Assembly (NCBI GenBank): GCA_013329165.1
Contig: DUKV01000042.1
Span: forward strand, 1 to 32,655
Source: Methanocalculus sp.
GTDB taxonomy: Archaea > Halobacteriota > Methanomicrobia > Methanomicrobiales > Methanocorpusculaceae
DNA: 32,655 bases
Direction: 5' to 3'
In this document: in pieces, positions 7,119-15,739 of the stretch
Position numbering within the stretch: position 1 is the first letter of the stretch
How the letters are laid out: the number at the start of each line of letters is the position of its first letter
Program-made: the position numbers and the translations under genes
Notes under the pieces: generated by a model
What the model was told of the DNA's origin: nothing
The model's input: only the letters and a program-made list of their open reading frames with translations
Database searches by the model: none

Positions 7119-8591
7119 ATGGCTGATGGTAGTAGAAGTGACCCAAAACCAGTAGTCCGGTATATGGTATTTGGGTGCGGGAGCATCGGCTACAATGTCA
7201 TAGAGGAACTCCTCAAAGAAACCGATAATATCGTTGTTGTCGACTCTGATGAGAAGCGGGTCGAGGACTTAAAAGACCATAAGTACCAGGCAATAGCCCA
7301 TGACATAGCGGATCCAGAGCTTTTCCGTGATCTCCCCATCCCTGAGATCATCTTCGTTCTTTCAAGCAATAAGGAGGCAAATCTGGCCGCGGTCAAACTG
7401 GCAAAGAAGTGCCATCCGCAGGCATTCTGTATAGCGCGTGCAGTAGATCTCTTCTCTGTTGACAAGCTCGTTGAGGAGGGGGCCGATGTCGTCCTCTATC
7501 CCCAGCAGGTGGTCGCAAAATCAGCTGTCAACCACATGAAGCGGCTGGTTGCGGCACGGAGCGCACAACAGCTCTACTCTCTTCTTGAAGGAATGACCGG
7601 AACAATCGGCATCATCACACACCGAAACCCCGATCCGGATGCAATATCAAGCGCCATGGCACTCTGTGCCATCGCCCAGGACGCAACCAAAGGCGAGCTG
7701 AAATGTGTCATCCTCTTCGATGGAAATGTCGGACACCAGGAGAATCGCGCATTTGTCAATCTCCTTGAGATTCAGATGGAACGGATCACACCCGAGAAGC
7801 TGAAAGAGTGCACCCATCTCGCCCTTGTTGATTGCGGAGCACCCGGAGTCAACAATGATCTCAACCCAAACCTGGCAGTCGATATCATCATCGACCACCA
7901 CAGCTCAGACGGCATTGAGCTGAGAAAAAAACCGAAATTCATGGATATCCGCCCGGAGAGTGGAGCAACTGCCAGTATCTTTGCCCAGTACCTACAGGAG
8001 CTTGACATCAATGTGGATACGAAGATTGCAACCGCACTTTACTATGGCATACGGGCAGATACCCGCGAGTTCCGGCGTGGTGTCACCTCCAATGATCTCT
8101 ATAATGCCGCATACCTCCTCCCCCTCTCAGATGCCGATCTCCTTGAGAAGATCATGTCCCCGTCGTACTCTCAGGAGACGATTGATATAATGGGGAACGC
8201 GATCACAAGCCGCAAAATAAAGAATGGATTCCTCTTTGCAAATGTCGGCTATCTCCGGAACCGTGATGCCATCCCCCAGGCAGCTGATATGCTCGTCAAT
8301 CTCGAGGGCGTAACAACCGCCCTCGTCTACGGCATCACCGACCAGCAGATCACCATATCCGCCCGGAACAAGGATATCCGGGTGCATATTGGAAATGTTC
8401 TCAAAGAGGCATTCGGTGAATTCGGGGATGCAGGGGGGCACGGAACAATGGCTGCTGCGAGCATCCCCCTCAACTACTTCTCACTTGTCCGTGACAAGGA
8501 AGAACTCCTTGACATGATCATTGACCCGATCTTAAACATCTTCACCAAGATCGTCGGTATCGATGATAACGGGGATAAGAATGAGGTTTGA
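7119..8591 (+). CDS. TrkA-N (RCK_N) plus DHH/DHHA1 phosphoesterase
   Basis: A 490-residue cytoplasmic protein of three parts. Residues 13-135 form a TrkA-N/RCK nucleotide-binding Rossmann domain (FGCGSIG, then VVVDSDEKRVEDL). Residues 160-330 are a DHH phosphoesterase with HRNPDPDAISS (168-178), VDCG (237-240), the eponymous DHH (259-261) and GIRADTREFRR. Residues 360-490 are a DHHA1 domain with GGHGTMAA (439-446). All metal ligands are intact. Bacterial DHH-DHHA1 proteins hydrolyse c-di-AMP or short oligonucleotides; the archaeal TrkA-N version has been considered a possible c-di-AMP phosphodiesterase, which the RCK part (often a potassium or c-di-AMP sensing module) would suit. That function is inference. 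It heads an operon, overlapping mptE by 11 bases. The start is fixed by the TATA spacing. Confidence 0.85.
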   Translation: MADGSRSDPKPVVRYMVFGCGSIGYNVIEELLKETDNIVVVDSDEKRVEDLKDHKYQAIAHDIADPELFRDLPIPEIIFVLSSNKEANLAAVKLAKKCHPQAFCIARAVDLFSVDKLVEEGADVVLYPQQVVAKSAVNHMKRLVAARSAQQLYSLLEGMTGTIGIITHRNPDPDAISSAMALCAIAQDATKGELKCVILFDGNVGHQENRAFVNLLEIQMERITPEKLKECTHLALVDCGAPGVNNDLNPNLAVDIIIDHHSSDGIELRKKPKFMDIRPESGATASIFAQYLQELDINVDTKIATALYYGIRADTREFRRGVTSNDLYNAAYLLPLSDADLLEKIMSPSYSQETIDIMGNAITSRKIKNGFLFANVGYLRNRDAIPQAADMLVNLEGVTTALVYGITDQQITISARNKDIRVHIGNVLKEAFGEFGDAGGHGTMAAASIPLNYFSLVRDKEELLDMIIDPILNIFTKIVGIDDNGDKNEV

Positions 8592-9201
8592 AGACTGGGA
8601 ACCTCATTATACTGAGATCCTTGACTATTTTGGATTTGATCGCGCCGCTGATGAAGAAGCAGCTACCCTCCTTGCTGAGATCCTCCCCCGGGATGATATA
8701 GGAGCACTTACAACCCTCATTTCAGGAAAAAATGTCACCATCTGTGGCAATGCCCCCTGCCTTGCATCAGAAACCGACAGGATAGAGGGTGTAGTCATCG
8801 CAGCAGATGCCGCAGCGCTCATCCTGTATAATGCAGGTATTATCCCGGATGCGATCTTCACCGATCTGGATGGGGCGGACGATCCCTTCATCACCATGAA
8901 TGAAGGGAAGACGATTATTGCGGTCCATGCCCATGGCGACAACATGCCGCTCCTCCGTAGATGGGTTCCACGGTTTCCGGGAAAACTGATCGGAACCACG
9001 CAGGCCTCCCCACGCAACAATATCCATAACTTCGGCGGCTTCACCGATGGCGACCGCGCCGCCTTCACAGCAGACGCACTCGGGGCAGCACGCCTGAACT
9101 TCATCGGTTTTGACCTCTCCGACACCGCAGTCGATCCGATGAAGAAGGGAAAACTTTTCTGGGCACGCCGGCTCCTCGGCATGATCGGCCATGACCTCTG
9201 A
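8581..9201 (+). CDS. mptE: 6-hydroxymethyl-7,8-dihydropterin pyrophosphokinase (MptE)
   Basis: A 206-residue enzyme of the DUF115/MptE family. It converts 6-hydroxymethyl-7,8-dihydropterin to its diphosphate with ATP, a step toward tetrahydromethanopterin, the C1 carrier of methanogens. The N-terminus MRFEDWEPHYTEILDYFGF closely follows the archaeal family pattern (EDWEP..EIL..FGF), followed by the nucleotide-binding region VTICGNAPCLASE and the conserved FTDLDG, HAHGDN and GTTQASPRNNIHNFGGFTDG blocks. The start is ATG 8581; an upstream in-frame ATG at 8563 lies inside the DHH gene and adds nothing conserved. It overlaps the DHH gene by 11 bases and the radical SAM gene by 11 bases, so all three are cotranscribed. 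Confidence 0.9.
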   Translation: MRFEDWEPHYTEILDYFGFDRAADEEAATLLAEILPRDDIGALTTLISGKNVTICGNAPCLASETDRIEGVVIAADAAALILYNAGIIPDAIFTDLDGADDPFITMNEGKTIIAVHAHGDNMPLLRRWVPRFPGKLIGTTQASPRNNIHNFGGFTDGDRAAFTADALGAARLNFIGFDLSDTAVDPMKKGKLFWARRLLGMIGHDL

Positions 9202-10840
9202 CGCTCTTATTATTGACGGGTATGTGGACGAGCCCGCCTGCCTCGGCGTCCCGCCATACATCTCACCCTATATCCGGACAACAGCAGGCGTTCTCACCGA
9301 AGCGGGGTATCGGGTGCGTTATACCACAATTGATCAGATCAGATCAGCACCACATGAGCTCCAGGCACTCAGATCGATCCCTCTTGTTGTCGTTATCGCT
9401 GGCCAGACCGTTCCCGGCAAATACCTTGCCGGAACACCTGCAACCCTGACTGAACTGCAGCAGATAGGATCTCTTTTTGAGGGGAGCAGGCTTCTCCTCG
9501 GGGGACCGATCAATTACGGCATCTCTTCCGGCGGTGGAAAAAAGGCGATGAAAGAGCCGATGCCTGGCTATACCGCATTGCTCACCGGTGATCCTGCAAC
9601 AGCCGTAAACAGATATCTCTCCGACGAAGAGCCGCATGGCGTGGAGGACTATTTAGAGAGCGGACGCTGGAGTGTCCTTGGAGCGGGGATTGTCTGTTAT
9701 CATCCTCATTTCCCCCATATCATGGTTGAACTTGAGACAGCGAAAGGCTGCTCACGCGCTGATACTGGCGGATGTTCCTTCTGCACAGAACCCTTCTATG
9801 GCATCCCCCGGTACAGGCCGGTTGCCCTGATTGAAGAGGAGGTTGCCGCTCTTGCCGCAGCTGGCGTACGCCATTTCCGGATCGGACGGCAGCCCGATCT
9901 GCTGGCATATGGAAGTAGTGGCGGCGGGTTTCCACACCCCGATGCTGACAAGATCCGGGATCTCTTCATGGCAATCCGTCGGGCTGCCCCGGATCTCGCA
10001 ACCCTTCATATTGATAACATAAATCCCGGAACGATCGCCCGGCATGAGGATGCCGCCCGCGAGGCGCTCGCAGCAATAGTCGAGCTCCACACACCCGGGG
10101 ATATCGCCGCATTCGGGATGGAGACCGCAGATCCTGAAGTGATTGATGCAAACAACCTCAAGGCAACACCGGATCAGATGATGGATGCGATCAGAATCGT
10201 CAACGAAGTAGGAGGAATGCGGGACAATAATGGTGTCCCCCACCTCCTTCCGGGCATAAACTTCGTCTGCGGACTATTCCATGAGACCAAAGAGACCTAC
10301 CGGCTGAACCAGTCCTTCCTCGAAGACCTTATCAGCTCAGGACTTCTTGTCCGCCGGGTCAATATCCGGCAGCTGATGCCGTTTGAAGGGACACGGGCAT
10401 ATGACGAGAATACCCTTGATCACCATCACAGCCAGTTCCGGTCTTTCAAGGAGTGGACCCGGAAACATTTCGATCCCGTTATGCTTGCCCGTGTCTTTCC
10501 TATCGGTACTATTCTGAAAGATGCGATCGTTGAGATCTCAGGAAGAACCTCATTTGCCCGCCAGATGGGGACATACCCGATCCTCATCGGCCTCCCCCTT
10601 GAACTGGAGGGACGAAGCCTCATCGATACAGCCGTTGTAGGATACGGGAGTCGTTCACTCACCGCCCTCCCCCATCCAATTCCTATCAACCAGCTCCCGG
10701 CATCTGCTCTGAAAGTACTTCCCGATATCGGGAAGAAGACCTTTGCCACCATCCTTGCAAAACGACCGTTTAATGATCAGAAGGAATGGGAGAAGGCGAC
10801 CGGCGGAACCAGGATCGACCACCTGATCACCTTCTCCTGA
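9191..10840 (+). CDS. Radical SAM protein with C-terminal helix-hairpin-helix (COG1031-type)
   Basis: A 549-residue archaeal radical SAM enzyme of unknown reaction. An N-terminal Rossmann-like segment (1-150) resembles the cobalamin-binding position in related proteins but lacks a clear DxHxxG motif. The FeS site is KGCSRADTGGCSFCTEP with Cys187, Cys195 and Cys198, spaced CX7CX2C rather than the standard CX3CX2C. The downstream TIM-barrel segments (FGMETADPEVI and GINFVCGLFHETKETY) are conserved. Residues about 495-530 (LKVLPDIGKKTFATILAKRPF) form a helix-hairpin-helix nucleic-acid-binding element, so an RNA or DNA modification role is plausible. It is the last gene of the DHH-mptE operon. 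The family is widespread in Euryarchaeota and uncharacterised to my knowledge. Confidence 0.85.
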   Translation: MTSDALIIDGYVDEPACLGVPPYISPYIRTTAGVLTEAGYRVRYTTIDQIRSAPHELQALRSIPLVVVIAGQTVPGKYLAGTPATLTELQQIGSLFEGSRLLLGGPINYGISSGGGKKAMKEPMPGYTALLTGDPATAVNRYLSDEEPHGVEDYLESGRWSVLGAGIVCYHPHFPHIMVELETAKGCSRADTGGCSFCTEPFYGIPRYRPVALIEEEVAALAAAGVRHFRIGRQPDLLAYGSSGGGFPHPDADKIRDLFMAIRRAAPDLATLHIDNINPGTIARHEDAAREALAAIVELHTPGDIAAFGMETADPEVIDANNLKATPDQMMDAIRIVNEVGGMRDNNGVPHLLPGINFVCGLFHETKETYRLNQSFLEDLISSGLLVRRVNIRQLMPFEGTRAYDENTLDHHHSQFRSFKEWTRKHFDPVMLARVFPIGTILKDAIVEISGRTSFARQMGTYPILIGLPLELEGRSLIDTAVVGYGSRSLTALPHPIPINQLPASALKVLPDIGKKTFATILAKRPFNDQKEWEKATGGTRIDHLITFS

Positions 10841-10847
10841 TCGAAAG

Positions 10848-10964
10848 GTGAACTCACTCCATGAGTGGATCGCGGTCATCGCCCTCCCTTCAGGCGTCTT
10901 CCTGGTGATGGAGATCTACACGTTCCTGATAAACAGAAGAGAGATCAGAGCAGAAGCGCCATGA
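10848..10964 (+). CDS. Possible 38-residue membrane peptide
   Basis: A GTG at 10848, 7 bases after the radical SAM stop codon, opens a 38-codon frame. It has a short N-terminal amphipathic piece, one hydrophobic segment (about residues 7-30, including ALPSGVFLVMEIYTFL) and a charged tail NRREIRAEAP. The start codon itself lies inside an AGGTGA stretch, so no separate Shine-Dalgarno is seen. The end overlaps the 3' end of the convergent GNAT gene by 20 bases. Hydrophobic pattern and position as a last operon gene are the only support; it may be chance. Confidence 0.28.
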   Translation: MNSLHEWIAVIALPSGVFLVMEIYTFLINRREIRAEAP

Positions 10965-11394
10965 TCATCCGGTCGATATCAGGATAGTAATATGCTGGCT
11001 CATAGGAGAGGATCTCAAATTTCTTTGACTGGAGCAGTACCGTCACAGGAGTATGCCGTTTTGAGAGTGCAATCCTGACGCGTTTTGCCCCCCTCTTTCT
11101 GAAGGATTCAAGAAGAGGATCAAGTAGATCGGCCCCGACACCCTGCCCCTGCCATTCGGCTGCAACGCCAATCCTCAGGATCCATGCCTCTTTTTGATCA
11201 TCTGCCTCCTGCGCACCGATGATATAGCCGATTGCATCGTCTCCATGGGCAGCGACATAAAATGTCTCCCTGAAGAGTTCGCCTGCCTGGCGAAGAAAGA
11301 TGGGAGAATAACCGTAATCTCCGAAAAGCTCCCTTTCAATCCGGCAGATATGCGGGTAATCCCCTTTAATATATGTGCGTACCAGACACGCCAT
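10945..11394 (-). CDS. GNAT family N-acetyltransferase (RimI-like)
   Basis: A 149-residue GNAT-fold acetyltransferase. The acetyl-CoA pyrophosphate-binding motif is visible in RIGVAAEWQGQGVGADLLDP (Q/RxxGxG/A form), with the preceding beta strand AIGYIIGAQ and a C-terminal YEPAYYYPDIDRMIMAL typical of RimI-like N-terminal acetylases. The substrate could be a protein N-terminus, as in archaeal RimI/ArdI relatives, but this is not proven. ATG 11394 is preferred to the adjacent TTG at 11397; a GGGGTAAT stretch lies upstream and a TATA-like AGATATTTTT (11435-11444, minus strand) sits about 45 bases before it. It is divergent from ileS. Confidence 0.8.
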   Translation of the reverse strand: MACLVRTYIKGDYPHICRIERELFGDYGYSPIFLRQAGELFRETFYVAAHGDDAIGYIIGAQEADDQKEAWILRIGVAAEWQGQGVGADLLDPLLESFRKRGAKRVRIALSKRHTPVTVLLQSKKFEILSYEPAYYYPDIDRMIMALLL

Positions 11395-11490
11395 CAACCA
11401 TTACCCCGAGATACTACAACGCCTACGGAGATGGAAAAATATCTTTCGATCTGGTTTTTGGTGGAAAACCCTTTGTCTGTTTCCACCGTA

Positions 11491-11498
11491 CATATAGG
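11491..11498 (+). promoter_or_regulatory. Possible TATA box for ileS
   Basis: CATATAGG is centred about 29 bases before the GTG start at 11523. It would give a nearly leaderless ileS mRNA. A weaker AT-rich element at 11435-11444 could instead serve both ileS and the divergent GNAT gene. Confidence 0.4.
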
Positions 11499-11522
11499 AA
11501 TACAGGAGAACGAGGGATCCAG

Positions 11523-14500
11523 GTGGAAGAAGTCACCAGCAGTTATACACCACAAGAGGTGGAGGAGGAGGTACGTGCATTCTGGCATGCTGAAGATATC
11601 TACAAGAATGTACAGGAACTCAGGAAAAATGGAAAACCATTCTTCTTCGTTGACGGACCGCCATATACCACCGGGTACATCCATCTCGGAACGGCATGGA
11701 ACAAGATCTTAAAAGATGCCATCCTCCGGTATCACCGGATGCATGGCCGCCATGTGATCGATCGGGCGGGGTACGATATGCATGGACTTCCAATCGAAGT
11801 CAGGGTTGAGAACGAACTCGGGTTTACCTCAAAGAAGGATATCGAGACATTCGGAATTGCACAGTTTGTCGAGAGATGCCGGACATTTGCCATCACCCAT
11901 AAAGAGATCATGAGCAGACAGTTCTCAGATCTCGGTGTCTGGCTTGACTTTGAGAACCCATACCAGACGATCTCAAATGACTATATCGAAGCCGCATGGT
12001 TTACACTCAGGCGAGTCGAGGAGGAAGGCATGCTCGAACGGGGGTACCGCGTCGTCAACTGGTGCCCACGATGTGAGACCGCCATCGCCGATGCCGAGGT
12101 CGAATATCAGGACGTCACCGATCCGTCAATCTTTGTCAAATTCCCGCTTAGCGGATCAGAAGACGAATACCTCGTCATCTGGACGACAACACCCTGGACA
12201 CTCCCCGCTAACGTTGCTGTTGCTGTTGCTGCCGACTTCACGTATGCACGTGTGAGAGCAGTCCGGGAAGGCGTAACCGAGATCCTCTGGATTGCAGACG
12301 ATCTTGTTGAGAGCGTTCTGAAAGCCGGACGGTACCAGGACTATGAGATCCTCGGTGTCAAAAAGGGTGCAGAGCTTATTGGCACCGAATATACATCCCC
12401 TCTTGTCTCTTCTGTCCCGATGCAGGCCCGGATTGCCCACCGTGTCGTTGCTGCGGACTTTGTTGCCATGGAAAATACCGGGATGGTGCATATCGCCCCC
12501 GGACATGGCTGGGACGACTATGTCCTTGGTATGAAGGAGAAACTTCAGATCGTCTGCCCTGTTGACGGTACCGGACGGTTCACAGAGGAAGCCGGCGAAT
12601 TTGCCGGACTCTATGTTAAAGATACGGAAACGAACAGACACATCATCGATGCACTCGGTTCGGCACTCCTTGCCGAGAAGAAACTCACCCACCGGTACGG
12701 CCACTGCTGGCGCTGTAAAACCCCCAATATCTTCCGTGCCACCTCTCAGTGGTTCATCAAGGCAAGTGATGCCAAAGAGAAGATGCTCGCGTCCATACAG
12801 GACGAAGTGACCTGGTTCCCGGACTGGGCAGGGAGCGCACGATTCCATGACTGGATCGAAGGTGCGCGCGACTGGTGCATCTCCCGGCAGCGGTACTGGG
12901 GCATCCCGATCCCGGTCTGGGTCTGTCCATCATGCGATACCTATCGGGTGATCGGCAGGTTCTCCGAGCTTGAAGAGCTCTCCGGCAGAACAATCGCCGA
13001 TCCGCACCGTCCTCTGGTCGATGAGATTACCATCCCCTGCACCTGCGGCGGCACCATGCACCGTGTCGAGGATATCTTTGATGTCTGGTTCGATTCCGGG
13101 GTCGCCTCATGGGCAACACTCAGTTATCCGGGTGAAGAGGAGGCATTCAAAAACTTCTGGCCGGCCGACTTCATCACTGAAGGCCAGGACCAGACACGGG
13201 GATGGTTCTATTCACAGCTTGGCCTCTCCACAATCGCCTTTGGACAGGCGCCATATAAACAGGTGCTGATGCACGGGTTTGCCCTGGATGCACAGGGGAA
13301 GAAGATGTCGAAGAGCTTTGGAAACGTTGTCACCCCCGAGGAGGTTATTGAGAAGTTCGGGGTTGATGTCCTGAGGCTGTACATCCTTTCGGCAAGCGCA
13401 CCCTGGGATGACCTGAAATTCAACTGGGAGGGTGTAAAGACGGTTCACCGTGCACTCAATATCCTCTGGAACGTCTACCGGTTCCCAATCCCCTATATGC
13501 GGCTTGATAATTTCCAGCCGGGAGCAGATACCGCAGGCGCCTATGATCCATCAGCAATCAGCCGCATCGCTTCTGACGGAGCATTTGAGGATCGGTGGCT
13601 CATCTCAAGAATTCAGTCTCTGACCAGGGAGATCAGCGGGGCAATGGATGAATACCAGATCCACAGGGTCACCCGGAAACTCATCTCATTCATCTTAGAT
13701 GACCTCTCCCGCTGGTATGTCCAGCTTGTCAGGCCGAGGATGTGGCTTGAAGAGGATTCGACCAGCAAGCAGGAGGCATATGAGACGATCTATTTCGTGA
13801 TGAGGAGGCTCATATCCCTTGCATCCCCGTTCATCCCCCACCTCACCGAAGAGATCTACCGGAACCTGAGACTCTCAGGAGATGCAGCCAGCGTACATAT
13901 GCTCGACTGGGCAGAGACAGATTCGAGCCTGATCAACACCGCTATCGAGGATGCGATGCAGGTGGTCCGGTCCTTTGACGATGCGGTGGCAAATGCACGG
14001 CAGACAGGAAAGAGGAAACTCCGCTGGCCGGTCGGCGAGGTCGTGGTTGCAACAGAGAGTCCGCTTGTCAAAGATGCAGTCGAATCCCTCCTCCCCCTCT
14101 GCAAGGCACGTGCCAACAGCAGGAGTGTCCATGTTGTATCAGGCACCTGGAAACGTGTCCTCTGGACGGCAGAGCCGCAGATGAAGAAGATCGGACCGGA
14201 GTTTGGAAAGACCGGGGTACTGGTCAAACGTATGATCGAGGAGGCGGACGGAACCGCGCTCCGACAGCAGATCAATGAGGTGGGATCTGCAACCATCACC
14301 GCCGGGGACCAGGAGATCGTCATCACGGCAGACCATGTCTCCTTCAGTGAGAAACTCCCCGAAAATGTCTATTCAGCAGCAATGCCCGATGCAACCATCT
14401 ATGTCGACGTCTCCCTCACCGATGAACTTGAGGCAGAAGGTTATGCACGTGAAGTGATCCGGCGTGTCCAGGAGATGCGCAAACAGATGGATCTCTCGGT

Positions 14501-14699
14501 TGATGATCAGATCCAGGCGGCCATTGCCATCGGAGATGATCGGATCCGATCACTGCTCGAGCATTCAAAAGACTGGATTGCAGGAGAGATCCGTGCATCA
14601 TCACTTATGTTTACGAAAGAGAAGGCTGAAGAGAGGGGTTTCTCATCAGACTGGGATATCGAGGGGCTCAGCGTATCAATTACCCTGCTTGGCCCCTGA
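11523..14699 (+). CDS. ileS: Isoleucyl-tRNA synthetase
   Basis: A 1058-residue class I aminoacyl-tRNA synthetase that charges tRNA-Ile. The catalytic HIGH motif appears in the archaeal form HLGT (54-57, within TTGYIHLGTAWNKILKD) and KMSKS is at 594-598. The intervening CP1 editing domain carries WTTTPWTLPAN. Zinc-type cysteine clusters are seen at NWCPRCETA, CWRCKTPN and VCPSCD. The C-terminal anticodon-binding part is complete. The frame is open 150 bases further upstream to ATG 11373, but archaeal homologues begin with (M)xEVTxSYxPxEVEEEV, so GTG 11523 is chosen; CGAGGGAT precedes it. The last 24 bases overlap the convergent thg1 gene. Archaeal length and motif set are normal. Confidence 0.96.
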   Translation: MEEVTSSYTPQEVEEEVRAFWHAEDIYKNVQELRKNGKPFFFVDGPPYTTGYIHLGTAWNKILKDAILRYHRMHGRHVIDRAGYDMHGLPIEVRVENELGFTSKKDIETFGIAQFVERCRTFAITHKEIMSRQFSDLGVWLDFENPYQTISNDYIEAAWFTLRRVEEEGMLERGYRVVNWCPRCETAIADAEVEYQDVTDPSIFVKFPLSGSEDEYLVIWTTTPWTLPANVAVAVAADFTYARVRAVREGVTEILWIADDLVESVLKAGRYQDYEILGVKKGAELIGTEYTSPLVSSVPMQARIAHRVVAADFVAMENTGMVHIAPGHGWDDYVLGMKEKLQIVCPVDGTGRFTEEAGEFAGLYVKDTETNRHIIDALGSALLAEKKLTHRYGHCWRCKTPNIFRATSQWFIKASDAKEKMLASIQDEVTWFPDWAGSARFHDWIEGARDWCISRQRYWGIPIPVWVCPSCDTYRVIGRFSELEELSGRTIADPHRPLVDEITIPCTCGGTMHRVEDIFDVWFDSGVASWATLSYPGEEEAFKNFWPADFITEGQDQTRGWFYSQLGLSTIAFGQAPYKQVLMHGFALDAQGKKMSKSFGNVVTPEEVIEKFGVDVLRLYILSASAPWDDLKFNWEGVKTVHRALNILWNVYRFPIPYMRLDNFQPGADTAGAYDPSAISRIASDGAFEDRWLISRIQSLTREISGAMDEYQIHRVTRKLISFILDDLSRWYVQLVRPRMWLEEDSTSKQEAYETIYFVMRRLISLASPFIPHLTEEIYRNLRLSGDAASVHMLDWAETDSSLINTAIEDAMQVVRSFDDAVANARQTGKRKLRWPVGEVVVATESPLVKDAVESLLPLCKARANSRSVHVVSGTWKRVLWTAEPQMKKIGPEFGKTGVLVKRMIEEADGTALRQQINEVGSATITAGDQEIVITADHVSFSEKLPENVYSAAMPDATIYVDVSLTDELEAEGYAREVIRRVQEMRKQMDLSVDDQIQAAIAIGDDRIRSLLEHSKDWIAGEIRASSLMFTKEKAEERGFSSDWDIEGLSVSITLLGP

Positions 14700-15419
14700 G
14701 AGGAGAGAGGAGAGATACACTCTCCCCTCCTGGGCTTGGAAGAGCGGAGGATTCCTATCAGAGACGATCCGGATCCTCTGCGTCACCACTGCTTCATCCT
14801 CTTTTGGATTATAGCCGGGCATTTCTTCAGAGGACCGGTACACAACCAGTCCGCGCCTCTGCCATCCGGGCGTCTCTGCCAGGTTGATCCCGCGCGAATG
14901 CATCAACTCATGCATGGCAGCAGTATTCATCCCATGGAGCAGTTCCTGCACCCGTGAAGCCGGATGACCATCTTCTGCAAGCGCCCACTGGCAGTAGGCG
15001 TTGTTATGGTTTCTCCATGCCTCTTTCTGCCTCCAGATCAGGTATTCCACCGCAGTTTCACGATCAACCGGTATAACCCTGGCATCAAATGATATCGGGA
15101 ACGGAAGAGAGAGTTCCCGTGTAAGGGCGCTTGCTGTGTAAGAAGCTGCAACAGAGTCCAGTTTTTCAACACGGCCATAAAAAGGGAGCTTTGTGAAGAA
15201 GAGATTGATCTCATCGGAGAAGGTATAGGCAAACTCCGGGGAGAGGCCGCTCTCCCTGAGGAGAAGGGATGATACCGCCTCCATAGCAGAGGAAAAACGC
15301 CCATCAAACGGCTTTTCAAGACCGATCACCCCGGCAACGGAGCGAAAGGCTCTCCCGTCAATTCTGATGAAAAAGGGCGCTATTGTCCGGATTTCCGAAT
15401 AGATCTCCCTTCGTTTCAT
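14676..15419 (-). CDS. thg1: tRNA(His) guanylyltransferase family protein (Thg1-like)
   Basis: A 247-residue Thg1/TLP-family enzyme. These add nucleotides in the 3'-to-5' direction: eukaryotic Thg1 adds G-1 to tRNA-His, while archaeal and bacterial relatives repair tRNA 5' ends using template pairing. The metal-binding carboxylates are present as Asp21 in RIDGRAF and Asp69-Glu70 in YTFSDEINLFF, and the conserved RNHNNAYCQW block (136-145) corresponds to the HINNLYN region of the canonical enzyme. Archaea encode G-1 of tRNA-His in the gene, so the repair role is more likely here (inference). Its start overlaps the upstream PRC-barrel gene (ATGA, 15416-15419) and its end overlaps ileS by 24 bases in convergent orientation. 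Confidence 0.9.
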   Translation of the reverse strand: MKRREIYSEIRTIAPFFIRIDGRAFRSVAGVIGLEKPFDGRFSSAMEAVSSLLLRESGLSPEFAYTFSDEINLFFTKLPFYGRVEKLDSVAASYTASALTRELSLPFPISFDARVIPVDRETAVEYLIWRQKEAWRNHNNAYCQWALAEDGHPASRVQELLHGMNTAAMHELMHSRGINLAETPGWQRRGLVVYRSSEEMPGYNPKEDEAVVTQRIRIVSDRNPPLFQAQEGRVYLSSLLSGAKQGN

Positions 15420-15688
15420 TCGTCCTGTTCGCGTTCGGCTGACGTATTGAAGGCACCAGGTATGTGCCGGATAAGTACTATGTCAGAAACCTCCTTAATC
15501 AGGCGATAGGGGACTTTCAGGCCCTTGAACGACTTTAAGTCAATAATATCCGGATTAATGTTTGTCAGGGCAAGCGATGCCATCTTTTTGTTATCTATAT
15601 CAATAACAACATCAGCGACATTACCGATGAACACAGCCCTGTCAGTGTATACGCTCATTCCAAAGAGATCTGAGATCTGCCACTTCAT
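15416..15688 (-). CDS. PRC-barrel domain protein
   Basis: A 90-residue single PRC-barrel domain, a small beta barrel found in photosynthetic reaction centre H subunits, RimM and many archaeal stand-alone proteins. The pattern VYTDRAVFIGNVADVVIDID followed by the closing strands KGLKVPYRLIKEVSDIVLI fits the archaeal family. Function is unknown; PRC barrels generally act as adaptors, and archaeal ones have been linked to RNA processing and cell division (CdpB) complexes. The ATG at 15688 is about 26 bases from an AT-rich TATA-like element, suggesting a leaderless mRNA. It is cotranscribed and overlapped by thg1. Confidence 0.8.
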   Translation of the reverse strand: MKWQISDLFGMSVYTDRAVFIGNVADVVIDIDNKKMASLALTNINPDIIDLKSFKGLKVPYRLIKEVSDIVLIRHIPGAFNTSAEREQDE

Positions 15689-15700
15689 ATCAATCTGTTC

Positions 15701-15726
15701 ATGATATATACTAAATACTTAAAAAA
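15701..15726. promoter_or_regulatory. Shared divergent promoter, PRC-barrel/thg1 versus S2P
   Basis: A 26-base AT-rich block (ATGATATATACTAAATACTT plus AAAAAA) lies almost exactly midway between the two divergent ATGs, 15688 and 15740. Its centre is about 26 bases from both, so one TATA region could give leaderless transcripts on both strands. TATTTAG/CTAAATA may be bound in either direction. Confidence 0.5.
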
Positions 15727-15739
15727 GATACTCCCTTGC

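Noticed and set aside
11373..11522. 50-codon N-terminal extension of IleRS from ATG 11373
   Set aside because: The segment lacks IleRS similarity, overlaps the divergent GNAT start and lies upstream of the likely promoter.
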